A DNA stretch of 64,000 bases from Sanguinoderma infundibulare. Taxonomy: Eukaryota; Basidiomycota; Agaricomycetes; Polyporales; Polyporaceae. Position numbers and translations under genes: made by a program. Every line of letters starts with the position of its first letter. Within the stretch, counting starts at the first letter, position 1. Below the pieces are notes generated by a model. The model saw only the letters and a program-made list of their open reading frames with translations. It was not told where the DNA came from and ran no database searches. The stretch covers positions 434,001-498,000 of the forward strand of contig JAVLRN010000011.1 in assembly GCA_032821775.1 (NCBI GenBank), written 5' to 3'. Positions 10,162 to 22,548 of this stretch are shown here, in pieces.

Positions 10162-13100
10162 TCAAGGCCCTCGCTCGCCCCGGTGGATAAACTCCCAGCA
10201 AGCCTTGCCCGGCTCGACGCCCAGCAGCTCCTGCATGTCCTCCCTCTCGAGCTCGCACAGCTCCCGCACACTCCTCACCCGGTTCATGACGTGCTTCACG
10301 TTCTTCGCCGTGATGCCGGGCAGCGAACGGAGGAGCTCCTCCGCGGCGGCGTTCACGCCAGCACCCGCCTCAGCATCCTCCTCCGCGCCGACGTGGACGG
10401 CTTTGGCCGGGTCCGGTTGCGCCGCGTGGGTCTTGAGGTCGTTGAAGATCTCTGCGGTGGCGTAAGGCGACGAGGACCAGATGATGCGGACGCGGGGGAA
10501 GGTAAGGGTGAGGAGGACGAGTTTGGACTGGATCGACTGCGAAGCAGAGGTAGCGGTCTCTCCGCGCGCTGGGTCCGGCTTCTTCTTCGACGGGTACTTC
10601 GACGTCTTCGCGTAAGACTTCACATCACCAACCGCCTAGGCCGAGTGTGCATGAGTATCGTAATGGATTAAGATGAACGAAGGCTGCTATACCTCCAGCG
10701 AGAAGGACTTGTGCTCTTCGAACTCGATGAGCAGCATCGGCTGCTTATAGTGCGCCGACATCAGCTCGCATTGCGTGTACCTGAACGTATGCATATCATG
10801 AATTGCGAAGCCGAGACGCGGAAATGTCGATGAAGCACCGCTTACAGTCGTCCGCTGTTGAAACTGGACACAAGATCCGGTATGCTCTTCCGCTCGACAC
10901 AGATGTCCGGCGTCAAAATGTAATCGCCGACGGTCAGGGTGACCGGGAGGACGAGTAGTCCAGATGCGTGCAACAGCGAGGGCAAGGACGACCGGAATTC
11001 ACGCATATCGACTATGACCTAGATGTGCGCGCTGTGTGACTACGATGACCCAGAAACGCTTTCAAAGTTGAACAGCCTACCCGCGCCGGTTCAATGCTGG
11101 CCTCTTTGCGCCCACCTGCTATTCGTGTGCTGATCGTCTTTATAAGTGCCTCGCCCACGACCGACGAGCGGTCTTCATGAATCGGCATAAGCATTGACTA
11201 TGGTACGTTGTCAGCACCCCATGAACAGTAAAACGGGTGGCTGAAGACCTACACCGCGTTCCTTGATAAGCCGCTCGAACGACTCTTTTTCGCGACGCAG
11301 ACCAGTGAGGTACTTGCCCTCCTCGCAACTGAGCTTGTACATCATGAAGTACACACGTACTCCCAACCCCGGATTCGAGTTTCGATACACCTGTATGCGG
11401 GTTTCGTTTCATTGCGTTGAACGACTTGCAAAACAACGCGAAACGTACCTCTATTCGTCTAATGAACTCGAGGTTCGGCTCGTACATCACGATGAAGCGC
11501 GGCTTGATCTCCTGCAGGACCTGGTCGTCGGAGTCGTCCGAATACGGCCGGACCAGCACGGTCTGCGCAGGCGAAAGGAGGCCATAGTGGGTGTCGAAGT
11601 CGTCGTCCATCGTGAACAGCTCGAAGTCTTGACCGAACCCAGCCTCGGCTTGGTCACCGATCTGCGTAGAGAGACTGCCCAGCGAATATGGTCAGTACAC
11701 CGTGATATACGTAGATATTAGCGAGCTACACACAAGGCAGCAATATCATCCGCTTCCTTCTTGATCTCCGCCTCACCTAGGCCCCTGCTACTATTACCCG
11801 TGGTCTGTTCCCTCCCTGGCACAGCTGCCGCGGGTGCGCCGCCTCTCACCCGCCTCCGACTCGCCTGTCGCTCTTGGCGCTCTCGGTCCTTCTTCTTCAA
11901 CGCCTCGCTTAACCCGTGCGCCTCGTCCGTGACCTTGGAAAGTGCAATCGGGCCCTTGCCCTCTGCCTTACGCTCAGAGAGCTTGCCCTTCCACCAAAGG
12001 TACAGCCGCAGTTTGTCCTCCATCATGCGTCGCCCTTGCGCACCGCGCGGCGCGTCGTTGTCCAGCCCAGAAACGAAGTCCTTGATAAGCGTGCAGGTGT
12101 GGAGGGAGGACGCCATCACAAGGACTGTGTTCGACCCCGGAGAGTCTGCAGATCGTCGTCAGAGATACACAAGGTTATGGGCAAGGACGACCACGCACGC
12201 GATGACAGCAGCGGCTCGCGACGCATCATTTCCTCCTCAATCTCATGAAGCACGTCCGCGAGCAGGGACCATTTAGGCAGCTCCTCCAGAATTGGTTCCA
12301 TGCCGTCAGGCAGCCATGTTTTCCGCGTCTCCTTCTCCTTCGCGCTCGGTCCGCCGCCGCTGGTGCGTCCCTCCGCCTCCGCCTCCATCTCGTCCAGGAT
12401 CGCCCACTCGTCCACTAGATCGATGACTGGTGCAGCAGCAGGCTTCGTTGCAGGGCCTGTCATGATGTAACACCGCCGTTTCGCATACTGGAAGATGACG
12501 TTGGCGGCATCGGTGAGCATCCACGGCGACTGGTGCTGGCGCGCGGCGCCCGACTCGGTCGTGGTGTTGGACGCGATGAGCGTCTCGAGATACGCGTGAA
12601 AGCCGAGGGCGTCGTATGTCAGGAGGTACGCGAGGAGGCGGCGGAGGGTTGCGAGGTCGCTCACGAGCTGCTTCGTGCGCGGGCCTACCTTGTGCCAGAC
12701 GGGGTCAAGGATGCGGCGGACGACCATGTCGAAGGAGCGGAAGTAAGCGTTGTCGATCGACAGGTCGTCGAGGTCGAGCATGGTGTTTGCGCGCTTGAGC
12801 TCGGCGAGGGTGGTCGTCATGCACTGGACGATGGCGTGGTGAATCTCGGACATCGCGTCCGTCATTTCCTGGTGCAGCTCGACGATGTCCGGCGTTTTGC
12901 GGTCGAGGGATTCTTTGATGTCTGCATGAAATCTGAGATTGATGAACACGAGGTGAGGGATGATTTGTGTTGGGACATACCGTGGGTAGATATGAACTGT
13001 GCGTAGCTGAAGTTCTTTCATGATCGTGCGCAGGGGAGACATTCCGCTTGTGATGTGCTCCGGCTGGTCCGAGAAGGCCTTGAGGAAGCCCTTCTTGTTC

Positions 13101-13953
13101 TTCTCGCGGTAGAGTCGGACGATAAAGGCTTCGGCGGACGTAGGCGTTACTCTTGAGGGTTTTCAGTGACGCGACGGCAGCGATGGCATTCAGATGACGC
13201 ACCTCTCGGCGTGGAGGATGAGAATGCCGGTAATGAGATGAGTCGGGATGTCGGACGTGAGCATGTCCACGGTGAAAATCTGAGAAGTAATAGACACTAA
13301 ACCGCCCTTCTTGTACAGATCCTGCCTAGCCACGTAGAATGAGAACGTTCAGTTTGCTCTGAGCTGCCCCACAAGAACCCCCAAATAATATGTACAAGGG
13401 ATTGATCTCATGATATGACCATGACTGCTCCCATTTCGCCCAAAGTGTGCCAGGCTTTGCGGGAAGTATGACCAAAAGTCGGGGCCAAACGCTGGTCTGC
13501 AGAACGAGGCACGACCCGATCCGGTGACCTATCCCAGAGCTTCGACTTGCAAATTATCACCCATGGGGGAGGTTGTGAACTACAGGAGCCCACATGTCGT
13601 GGAGGCCTCAGGCGTTGTCCGATACAAAACGTATCCCTATCGGGGGGATTTGTCCAACGCAAGATCACAGCTAGAGACAAGACTCACCTATCCTTCCTCC
13701 CGGTGTCGAATCCGACAATACGCAGGCCAGGCTTCCTGCATCCCATGATACCTAGCTCTTCGCCGATGGCGGTCTCTTCCTCCGGCGTTGCGTTGACAAG
13801 TAAGACGAGGTTCTGCGGGGAATCATAGATTTGCAGGAGCTTGCAGACGATCCGTCGGAGACCAAGACCGCGTGCGAGGAGTACAAGCTCCGAGCTCGCA
13901 GGATCATGCACCTTCTCAAGGATGGAGGTGTGGAAAGGGAGGAGAACAGACAT
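10162..13953 (-). CDS. RAD1: XPF/RAD1 structure-specific endonuclease subunit
   Basis: Catalytic subunit of the XPF-ERCC1 (Rad1-Rad10) nuclease, which cuts 5' of bulky lesions in nucleotide excision repair and acts on crosslinks and single-strand-annealing flaps. The N-terminal helicase-like part begins [15 protein letters not shown] and continues [20 protein letters not shown]; a later exon gives [21 protein letters not shown] large central exon (12116-13042) gives [20 protein letters not shown]. The nuclease core reads [10 protein letters not shown] then ERKSIPDL (catalytic ERKS at about 10884-10895) and [15 protein letters not shown]. The C-terminus has the helix-hairpin-helix [19 protein letters not shown] and ends FIHRGERGP. 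Intron 1 is unusually long (about 13687 to 13325). Start 13953 was chosen because homologues begin at this LLPFH motif. It is divergent from the helicase at 14373. Confidence 0.9.
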
Positions 13954-14372
13954 GATGCATTGAGCTTCAACGTCGTGGTCGGCGTCGAGGTCGTGGTCAA
14001 GGTCGTTGAGCGGTAACCCGTTGCCATTCGCCGGTCGGGATCTCAAGGTCACGTGCGAACTGCACAACTCTTCGGAAAGGTTAAAAACGGAAGTGTCATA
14101 GAACCACAGCGGTTGAGGCTTGCAAAGAACAACTCCAAAGCTTCAACATCAATGTGCACCCCTCAGAATCGGCGAGAATCGCCTACTCTGAATCCCCCCT
14201 GATAATTGACCCAATATTGCAAGTGCGTTGTCTCCCCTAAGTAAAGAATAAAGTTCAATGACTTTTTGTAGCGGGTGGCGGCCATATATATATACTTCGG
14301 AACGTGGCCCAGACGGCCTGCCAGAGGCCTCAAGGCATCCGATCCCCTCACTTTCCACCTTCCCTGGCCACC
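13954..14372. promoter_or_regulatory. divergent promoter between XPF and SDE3-like helicase
   Basis: A 419-bp shared upstream region. A TATATATATA run (14285-14294) lies about 80 bases before the helicase ATG. No equivalent TATA is obvious for XPF. Confidence 0.5.
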
Positions 14373-17300
14373 ATGCCACAAGTACTCTTCTCCTACTGTC
14401 CTCAGGCACTCTATGGACAAGGCTGCACGGATGCGAGTTGCACCCTGACTCATGACGCAAAATACTGCAAGCTCTGCGGCATCATCTGCGAACCGGCATC
14501 TTCCTACGACGCACACACTGCCACCGACCCCAAGCACCTCAAGCTGCTGAATCGGCCATCCTGGGTTTACTGCGCAGTCTGCAATACAACGGTCGTCAAC
14601 GTTAACGACGAATGGTCGTCCCACGTGAACGGACGATCTCACAACAAATATGCAAGGCGCAAAGGTCTTGACCCAGACCTCGTGGAACCGGTCGACCCTC
14701 CCAGCAATTTGCAACACATACAGCACTGCGACATTTGCAATCTAACAATGGAATCCGCTGTTTGGAAAGCACACAGGGATGGCCGCAAGCATCGCCGTCG
14801 AGAGCATCATGCCATCTTCAGCGCTGCGTTAGGACGTGCATCGCAGGATAGGGAAGGCGTCAGTGTCTCGCACAACGAGGACGGCCTCGACTTTGGAATT
14901 GTGAGCCCCACTGCAGCTGCCAATGGCGTCGGGCTCCAGTTCACGATCACTTCCGAGAGTATTTCTCCTGCCTTCGTCGTCACTGCTACCGTGTACTCTG
15001 GTATCGTTGTAAAGACCAAGGACGTGAATCGCCAATTGTCTCCGTAAGTACCATAGTTTTTCGGGTTCTACTCTACGAGATTCTACTACGAACGCTCATG
15101 GGCGCAGGTTTTCCGTGGGCCTTTCCCGCGTCGAATTGCTTCCTGGTCATACGTTGAGCCTTCCGGTTCAACTCAAGCGCATCGGACGCGGCCGTTGTGA
15201 GGAGCGTTTAGCTATCACGTTCCAATCCACCAACGGCGACAGTTTCGTCATCCTCAGGAAACTCCGAGCGATTGTAGGCGATGCGACCGACCACGAAGCT
15301 TTGAAGCCCGTCACCCCATACGTTCGCAACCGCCGCGTTCACTGGCGCAAAGACCTTCCTACCGTCTCTGGAGAACGGCCGCCCTCTCTACTTGTAGCTC
15401 AATACATCCGGAAGCTCCCAAAGGCGCCTATTCCCACCAAGCTTGCCCAAGCCCTGAGGTCGGGCCCTGCTGAGGAGGTCGAAGCTCGCGTTCGGCAGAA
15501 CTACTTCTCCGAACCACTCACTCTCGGAGGCCACGCATCGCATTTCGCAAACCTGCTTTGGGTTGAAGAGGATCGTATGGTGTGCGTGTCATGAACTTGG
15601 TTAGATTCCTCGACGCTCTTGCTCATTCCATGATAGAGAGGACTTGCGAAGATACGACATGCCTAATGCCGCTTTCGCCAAGGACGGTCGCCTGTATTCG
15701 TAAGCCCTCTACTTTTGCATCGGAACCTCGAGCATTGAAATCGTGCGCAGCCTACAGGTACCTGGGTTGGCTGAGAAGAGACCGAGTGTCATGATCGGTA
15801 CGTGATCCGGGGCGCACATTCCCTTCTGTCGACTTAGACTTTCATTGTAGGCGATGCCATCAAGGTCCAAGCCGCAGATGGGGCTGGTGAACGGACTTAC
15901 GAAGGCTACGTCCACGACGTATACATGGAAACAATCCGCGTCAGCTTTCATGGGTCCTTCCAGGCCAACGGGAGGCGGTACAACGTCTCCTTCCAGCTGA
16001 ATCGAGTGCCGCTCAGGAGACAGCACCAAGCTCTGGTCGAATCCCCGCCGAATCCTCAACGCCTCCTCTTTCCGCTTCCGGGGAGCGAGGGCCTCGAGCG
16101 AGCTCTGGGCCCAAATGAGCATCCAATCACTCTCTTCAATCCACTCATCGCGACAAATCCCGCCCAGCTCCTCACGGTGAAGTCTATTCTTCAGCTTCGC
16201 CGCGGTTCCGCACCTTTCGTTGTGTTCGGCCCGTACGTGTACCATATTGATGAAGTTCAACATGCTGATCTCATTGATGATCCAATAGCCCCGGTACCGG
16301 GAAGACGGTCACAGCAGTAGAGGCGATTCGACAAATCCTCGCCCGTGACAAGGACGCCAAGATCCTCGCCTGCGCTCCCAGCAACAGCGCAGCAGACATC
16401 ATCGCCCTCCGGCTCTCAGACGCGCTCACACCCCAGGAAATGTTCAGGTGCAATGCCCCGTCCCGCGAGCCGCTCTCCGTCCCCGAGGCGTTGGCTCCGT
16501 ACACCCTCTATCTATCCGGCCACTTCGGCTTCCCCCAGCTGGAGACGCTCAAGAAGTACAAGGTCATCGTGTCGACGTGCGGAAACGCGTCGTTCGCGTA
16601 CAACGTCGGGATGGCGCGCGGACACTTTGCGTACGTCTTCGTCGACGAGGCTGGGCAGGCGACCGAGCCCGAGGTGCTCACCGCGATCAAAACTATGGCG
16701 TCGGATGACACTCGCATCGTGCTGTCGGGGGACCCGAAGCAGCTGGGTCCGATCATTCGTTCGAGCATCGCGAGGGAGCACAAGCTTGGGGTCAGCTATA
16801 TGGAGCGGCTGATGGAGCGTCCGGTGTATGACGCGCAGACGCGTCGTGGACTTTCGTGAGTTCCTCATAAACGATTCGCCGCCGCTCTCTGATTATGGGT
16901 GCAGATGGGTCAAGCTCCTGCAGAACTACAGGTCGCACGAGGCTATCCTCCACTACCCGAACGAGAAGTTCTACGAGAACGAGCTCGAAGTGTGCGGAAA
17001 CGTCGACACTATCAACTCTTTCCTCGGGTCTTCGCAGCTCGTCTCTCCGGGGTTCCCAGTCGTTTTCCACGCGCTAGCCGGACACAACGACCGCGAGTCG
17101 ACGTCGCCGTCGTACTTCAACATCGACGAAGCCTCCGAGGTCAAAGCGTACGTCCAGGCGCTCTTGGCAGACCGCCAACACCCAATCCGTAAGTACCCGT
17201 TCATCCGACATTTTTACGGCTGACACGGTTGTTTGTAGAGGCGAAGGACATCGGCGTGATAACGCCCTACCACGCCCAGGTCCGCAAGATCCGCAAGCTG

Positions 17301-17820
17301 CTGCGCGACGCCGACATCCCGGACGTGGACGTCGGGAGCGTCGAGATCTTCCAGGGGCAGGAGCGCCGCGCGATCATCATCTCAACCGTCCGGAGCAGCG
17401 CGGACCTGCTCGCGTACGACGCAAAGTTCGCGCTCGGGTTCCTCTCGAACCCGCGCCGCTTCAACGGTGCGTTCCTCTCTTCTCGTCCCGTCCTCCATCC
17501 GTTCGGTCCTGACACGCGTGCGCACAGTGGCCGTGACTCGCGCGCAAGCGCTCCTGATTGTGGTCGGGGACGCGGCGATCCTGTCTCTCGACCCCATCTG
17601 GCGCGGATTCATGAACCACGTCTACCTGCATGGGGGTTGGAGGGGTGACCACCCGACATGGGACGTCAACGCGGCTGTGCGGGATGACGTCGACTACGCC
17701 GACGAGCTGCAGGAGGCGCTTGCTGCGGAGATGAGCGCGTTCATGTCGCGGGTGTCGTTGGAGGGCGAGGACCTTGAAGGAGATGCGAATGTCGATCGGG
17801 AAGTCCGGGAGGCGGACTAG
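14373..17820 (+). CDS. SDE3/MOV10-like SF1 RNA helicase with N-terminal zinc fingers
   Basis: The SDE3/MOV10/Armitage helicases act with Argonaute in RNA silencing and transposon control. The protein starts MPQVLFSYCPQALYGQGC. It has a CCCH-like segment (CPQALYGQGCTDASCTLTH) and two C2H2-type fingers (YCAVCNTTVVN...HVNGRSH and HCDICNLTMES...HRDGRKH). A beta-rich domain of about 400 residues follows. The helicase core has Walker A as PPGTGKT, assembled across the intron ending near 16288, ACAPSNSAADI, Walker B as DEAG (VFVDEAGQATEPE), SGDPKQLGPI, NYRSHEAIL, GVITPYHAQVRKI, EIFQGQERRAIIIST and motif VI VAVTRAQALLIV. All helicase motifs are present, so it is likely active. About ten exons; it ends at 17820. 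A decayed fragment of a related helicase is at 33535-33725. Confidence 0.9.
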
Positions 17821-18076
17821 GACCCGAATTTGTCTGGATCGATCCTCACGATTCTTTCTTGCATATCTCACGTATACCCCTCCTTCTGATCTTAGTGCCA
17901 ACTTGAAGGCAATCGATTCCGCATTGCATCCAGGGACAACCATACGTGTAAAACGCAGAACTGAGCCAACCATGCTCAAGACAACGATAAGCTCCGAGTC
18001 AAGCCCGCTCAAACCACAACCTTGAACCAAGTAGCCAACTCCGTGATCTACTACTGTTCGATGATTCGAATCCCAT

Positions 18077-18642
18077 CTAGTTGCGCCGGAAGGTGTATGC
18101 GTGCCGGCCAAGTCTGGTCTGGGGCACGTTCCGATGATTATGGAAATCAGCCTCACGCTTGAAGAACCGGCCGCAGCAGGCGTAGACGGAGTGGGAGCAG
18201 ACGTGATTGAGGTGGTAGCGCAGGTCGGCGACCGAGTTGACCTTCGCGTCGCAGTACTGGCACGTGAGGGAGTCAATCATGTTCGCGGTGAACGGGTGGC
18301 GGATGTAGAGGTCCATGACGTCTGCAACAAGGCGGGCACGGCTCGGAGTCAGGATCGCACGGGGAAGGGAATCATGGCAGGCAAGCACGTACTGGGATCG
18401 TCCATCCACGACAAGCGGTCCTCGGGGGGAAGCACGTCGTAGGCAGGGGGAAGGATGTCGTAGGCAGGGCCACTGTGTTCGTATGGAGGATGGGCAGTGG
18501 GCAGGGCAGCGACCCGGACCGAGGCCGAGTTGTGCCTCGCTTGCGCGACCTCGCGCTGACGTTCGCGCTCTTGGAGCAGCATGGTCTCGTCCAAGAGATC
18601 GCACGACGGCCGGCGCGAGCAGGAGCTGCTCTGGACATCCAA
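18077..18642 (-). CDS. small zinc-finger protein with PPAY motif
   Basis: Two exons (18642-18393 and 18321-18077) join in frame across a 71-nt intron to 164 residues. The first half is charged and Pro-rich, with LQERERQREVAQARH and a PPAY motif (a possible WW-domain ligand). The second half holds two Cys/His clusters: LTCQYCDAKVNSVADLRYHL followed by H, and CCGRFFKREADFHNH, compatible with C2H2-type fingers. It ends HAYTFRRN. I do not recognise a named family; nucleic-acid binding is inference. It converges on the helicase gene. Confidence 0.6.
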
Positions 18643-18902
18643 AAGAGCTGCGATATTCCAGTTTAACCTCGACGCTCACGCAGCCCGGTCTGTGGCATGG
18701 ACGCACCTGCGCACTTGAAACAGAGCTCGGTCTTGCAATGACAGGTGATGTGGTTGCATCCCAATGTCGGTTCGACAATGATCTGTGGCCGGTTGCTGGT
18801 AAGAGGCGTTGATGAGATGGAAAACTCGAGGCCAGTGCTCACTGCACAGCTGGGACACCTCCGCTGGTTCTTGGCCTGTAAACAGCGTCATGAAGCGCGG
18901 GC

Positions 18903-19265
18903 TCAACAAGCATCGATAGAGTGCGTTCTTGCCTTCGTCGACTGAAACGCCTTCTGGTCCGAGTGCGGGGATCCTTTTACTCCCGCCTCTCCTTCTTCTT
19001 CCTCGCTTGCAAACGCCTTGTATACAACCTCGGGACCCGCCGCAATCCCCTTTCCCACCCCTTCCACCACCTTCGCTGCTCCGTAGACGACGCCGCCCGC
19101 GGTCACGATCGTGGCCCCGACAGCGGCCCCGACAAGGACCAGAGGGGCACCCACGACGAAGAGCAACCCCTTGCCGATTGTCTTCGCGGCCGCCTCTCCA
19201 CTGCTTTCCGCCGCGGGTTTGCGCTGGGAGGCGCCATTGGAGTTATCCGGAGTGGTATTGAGCAT
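18903..19265 (-). CDS. small Gly/Ala-rich membrane-associated protein, paralogue 1
   Basis: A 120-residue open frame starting MLNTTPDNSNGASQ. After a polar N-terminus comes a hydrophobic block (about residues 30-60: GLLFVVGAPLVLVGAAVG, then TIVTAGGVVYGAAKV). The conserved signature EGVGKGIAAGPEVVYKAF follows, then an acidic tail. The neighbour at 19842-20264 has the same signature, so this is a tandem pair. One or two membrane-inserted or amphipathic helices are likely. No known family recognised. A TATATATAC run near 19436-19444 lies about 170 bases upstream. The last 20 residues may instead be intron read-through. Confidence 0.6.
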   Translation of the reverse strand: MLNTTPDNSNGASQRKPAAESSGEAAAKTIGKGLLFVVGAPLVLVGAAVGATIVTAGGVVYGAAKVVEGVGKGIAAGPEVVYKAFASEEEEGEAGVKGSPHSDQKAFQSTKARTHSIDAC

Positions 19266-19841
19266 ATCCCAAATAAAGGGCGTCTAGCTGTTCAAAAGCC
19301 GGACTGAGCGTTAGCGTCGTGATGTCTTGAAGTTCGAAGGCGGACGGCATGACGGGACGCACTCACTGCTTGGGATGACTGGGCTGTCGACGATGGTGGG
19401 ACAAGGGCGGAAAGCCTGCAAGCACACGCTCCTCGTATATATACGCTGCTGTACGCGTTGCCATTGGGAGGCCGCGTGGCGGGGAAGTCGAAGGAAGAAG
19501 GAACGCCTTGTGCTGCGGTACCCAGCCACACGCTCATGACCAGCCCAATGAGTAAGTATATTCAGAGTTTGGACTCCCTCTTCAATCATCCCCCACACGG
19601 TTCTTCCGGTCTTTACGGCACCCTTCTGATGTAAGCGGACAGTCACAACGCTGGTTCTGTTTCCCGCCATAGTCTGTTCCCGGATAGATACTGTACGACA
19701 CCTCAGTTCAACAACCACACGCATATACGGACAATGCGCAACGGACCTGCGGGGACGGCCAGTCAATACGAACCATAATGCTCCGGACAGGACGACAAGC
19801 TTACCCGAAGACCCCACGTATAGGGGCGCCGCGCCCTACAT
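19266..19841. promoter_or_regulatory. spacer between small-protein paralogues
   Basis: Holds the probable promoter of paralogue 1 (TATA-like run about 19436-19444) and the 3' flank of paralogue 2. The open frames seen on either strand look like noise. Confidence 0.4.
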
Positions 19842-20264
19842 CTACTCGGACGACGCCTTGGCCTTGCCACCTCCAGACGGCTTCGCCTTCCCCTCGTCGT
19901 CGTGACCGTCCTCCTTCATGTACGCATCGTACACAAACTCGGGCCCGGCCGCGAGCCCCTTTCCGACGCCCTCCAACACCTTCGCAGCGCCGTACACCAC
20001 GCCGCCTGCGGTCGCGAGCCCGAAGAACACAGGCGCGGCCACCATGAAGACCAGTCCCGTGCCCAGCGCCTTTGCGGCGGCCAGTCCCGGGTTCTCATCG
20101 CCTGCAGGAGGCCCGGACCCAGGAGGGGTAGGTTCGGAAGGGATGTTCTTTGCCTGGTTGAGTTCAGGCTCGGACGGGCTCTCCTCGTCGTCGCGGTGGT
20201 GGTGCTCTGCGTCGTGACGGAACTGGTCGTGTTCGACGAGTTCGTAATCCGCAATGTTCGTCAT
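19842..20264 (-). CDS. small Gly/Ala-rich membrane-associated protein, paralogue 2
   Basis: A single 140-residue frame starting MTNIADYELVEHDQFRHD. The N-terminus is acidic and His-rich (HDAEHHHRDDEE), then Pro-rich. A hydrophobic segment (LGTGLVFMVAAPVFFGLA) is followed by TAGGVVYGAAKVLEGVGKG, LAAGPEFVYDAY and a Lys/Gly tail. The TAGGVVYGAAKV-EGVGKG-AAGPE-VY core is shared almost word for word with paralogue 1, while the termini differ completely. That pattern argues for a conserved membrane hairpin or helix with free tails. Function unknown. Confidence 0.65.
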   Translation of the reverse strand: MTNIADYELVEHDQFRHDAEHHHRDDEESPSEPELNQAKNIPSEPTPPGSGPPAGDENPGLAAAKALGTGLVFMVAAPVFFGLATAGGVVYGAAKVLEGVGKGLAAGPEFVYDAYMKEDGHDDEGKAKPSGGGKAKASSE

Positions 20265-20851
20265 GGTTGAGCGGAGGAGGGAAGGAGAGAGATGTTCGAG
20301 CTATTGAGGATCTGGAGAGCGTCAGTGTCGCGAATTTAGCCGAGTCGAAGGGAACGAACGCACTGTTCTGGCAGTTGGAAGAGAGAGGAGCGCTGCAAGA
20401 GGAAGAAGAGTTGCGCGAGACACGCCACTCCGACGTAATGCGGCTCGCGATTTACCCGCGTCGATCGAAGCCGAAGGAGGCGGATAGGAGGTTTGTGCGG
20501 CTGTCAGGTTGTGTGCGGGAGAAACACAAACACATAAGAAAGCAAGTCCAGCATGTGTGGTTTGAGGGTATCTTGTGGATTACGCAGCCACCGCAGCCGC
20601 ATGTTATACAAAAACGCCCGGCCGGGGTCGCGCGTGCGCACGTAACGATAGCGATAGTGGTACTTAGTTGTAATGGTAGTGACAACGTCAACAGTGCCTT
20701 ATAGTAGGGAATATGATTGTAAGTCCGAAAGCACGTAAGCATGCAAACAAGCAAGCGACGACGCGCGCCGCAGACAATCTATGTATACGTACCCTTCTCC
20801 CTCTTCCACCCAAACTCGAGTCCATGTCTTGATCCATGCACATGTCCTGGA
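20265..20851. other. intergenic, no gene seen
   Basis: 5' flank of the second small protein and 3' flank of the NIPA-type gene. The open frames here lack domains and splice logic. Confidence 0.5.
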
Positions 20852-22548
20852 TCAGTGCGGCGAGCGCGTCTCCCTCGGGGTATTGCTCCCACTATGGCTT
20901 CTCGACCCCGGCCCATGGGCGCGCGCGTGCCCGTTCCCAATACGGAACGCGTCTCTCCGCCCGGACCGCAGCGCCGTCCGCTCATCCGCCTCGAGCTCGT
21001 CGTCCTCGGCTTCGTGCAGCGTGTCGAGGCCCAGCCCACCGCCTTCCCGCTCCTCCTCGTCCTCCTCGAAAGCCTGGAACAGCGTCTGCGTCTGGTTCCG
21101 ATATAGCGAGCTCCTCCTCCCGTGTCCCTGGTTCCATGGGGTCGGCATCGTTCCCCCGATGGGTGTACCTGCGGCCCCGTTCCAGCCGTCGATCGACATC
21201 CGGCCATGTATGCTCAGCCGTGGGTTCATCAAGCCCCCTTCGAGCGCGGAATGCCCATGTCCGCCGGGTAGGGAGGCGGGGTCGGGTTTCCGGGAGATCT
21301 CGAGGAGGTGGACGCCGAGGAAGGTGGTGATGAAGCCCGCGAGCAGGGAGATGGAGTTGGCGGGATCGTCAGTGTTGAAGCCTTGAAAGAGGATGACAGA
21401 GGCGACGATGGTCGCGGTCGAGAAGCCGACGTAGTACATCGGATTCACGCTGCGCGCGTACGCGTTTATCAAATTATGTTATTGGAAAGAGAGGAGGGGA
21501 GGACGTGGGAAAGGGAACGCACACGTTAGTTGAGAAGGTGTCGAGGGCCTTGTTGAAGTAGTTCATCTGCACGAGAATGCAACCCGCGACGGTGATGCCG
21601 AACACGTATGTGCTCGGGTGCGTGAACTGGTTGTTGCCCGCGATGGTGAGCTTGACGGCGACGCCAAAGCCCTTGATGGCCATGACGGACACGGAGCCGA
21701 CTAGAGAGCATATCGAGATGTACACGATGGGATTCGTGCGGCCGTACTTAGGGACGACGGCGTATATCATGACAAGGCTGAACACGAGGACCGTGAAGCA
21801 GTACATCAAGAATCCTGACATCACGACGTTGCACTGAGCGGCAAAAACAAGAGAAGACTTTCAGGCGTTACGCGCACCTGGTTGTAGAGCAAAATGGAGA
21901 ATCTCATCGACCGTGTTGACCTCCTTGTCTGGAGGCGCATGAAGGACGATGATGAGCGAACCTAAGAGACATAGGGAGCACCCTACGCGTCCGAGGTGAC
22001 CGAGTTCTTCGTGTAGTAGGACGGACGCCAATATCGCACTACGCGCGAACGGGTGAGCAAGATTGGCCCGCAGAGAACGAACGGATGGTAAGGCGTACCC
22101 AATGATGACACTGAGCGCACCGAGAGGAGTGACGAGTATTGGGGGTGCAAAGGTATACGCCGCGAAGTTGGCGACTGCGCACCGGGTTACATTAATGAAA
22201 AGGTGCGGGAACGGAGTTGGGAGCGTGACACACCTTCACCCACAATTACTTTGCGAACGGAATTAGATCCGGAGGCTGGCACGTCCGAGAATGCTTCCAC
22301 TTACATGTTGTTATTCCCGCCCACCATAACGGATTTTGGAGGTAGGTATAGCTTTCGGATGCAGATGAGTACGTGGAGGCTTCGCCTGCTTGATTTAGAC
22401 CCTAATTCGCGGGGACACTGAGCCGCTGGACCGACAGTAATGGATGGGCGGGGGGGAGGCCAACCTTTTTCGTGAGGATAAAACTCGTGCCGATTGCTAG
22501 CGAGCTCGAGACGGCGAGCGCGAGTCCAATGTACTTGTCTTCTAACAT
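20852..22548 (-). CDS. NIPA-type (DUF803) magnesium transporter
   Basis: NIPA proteins are polytopic membrane proteins linked to Mg2+ transport. The start at 22548 gives MLEDKYIGLALAVSSSLAIG then TSFILTKKVGL, the conserved first helix. Further exons give APPILVTPLGALSVIIG, LHEELGHLGRVGCSLCLLGS and LIIVLHAPPDKEVNTVDEI, the family core. Then come FLMYCFTVLVFSLVMIYAVV, SICSLVGSVSVMAIKGFGVA, VFGITVAGCILVQMNYFNKA and the last helices with MYYVGFSTATIVASVILFQG. A long hydrophilic C-tail (about 130 residues, with acidic and His/Arg segments) ends at 20852. An upstream in-frame ATG at 22605 would add 19 residues but is less like the family. Confidence 0.87.

Noticed and set aside
10150..10671. 173-codon plus-strand frame
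   Set aside because: Antisense shadow of the XPF C-terminal exon with its helix-hairpin-helix.
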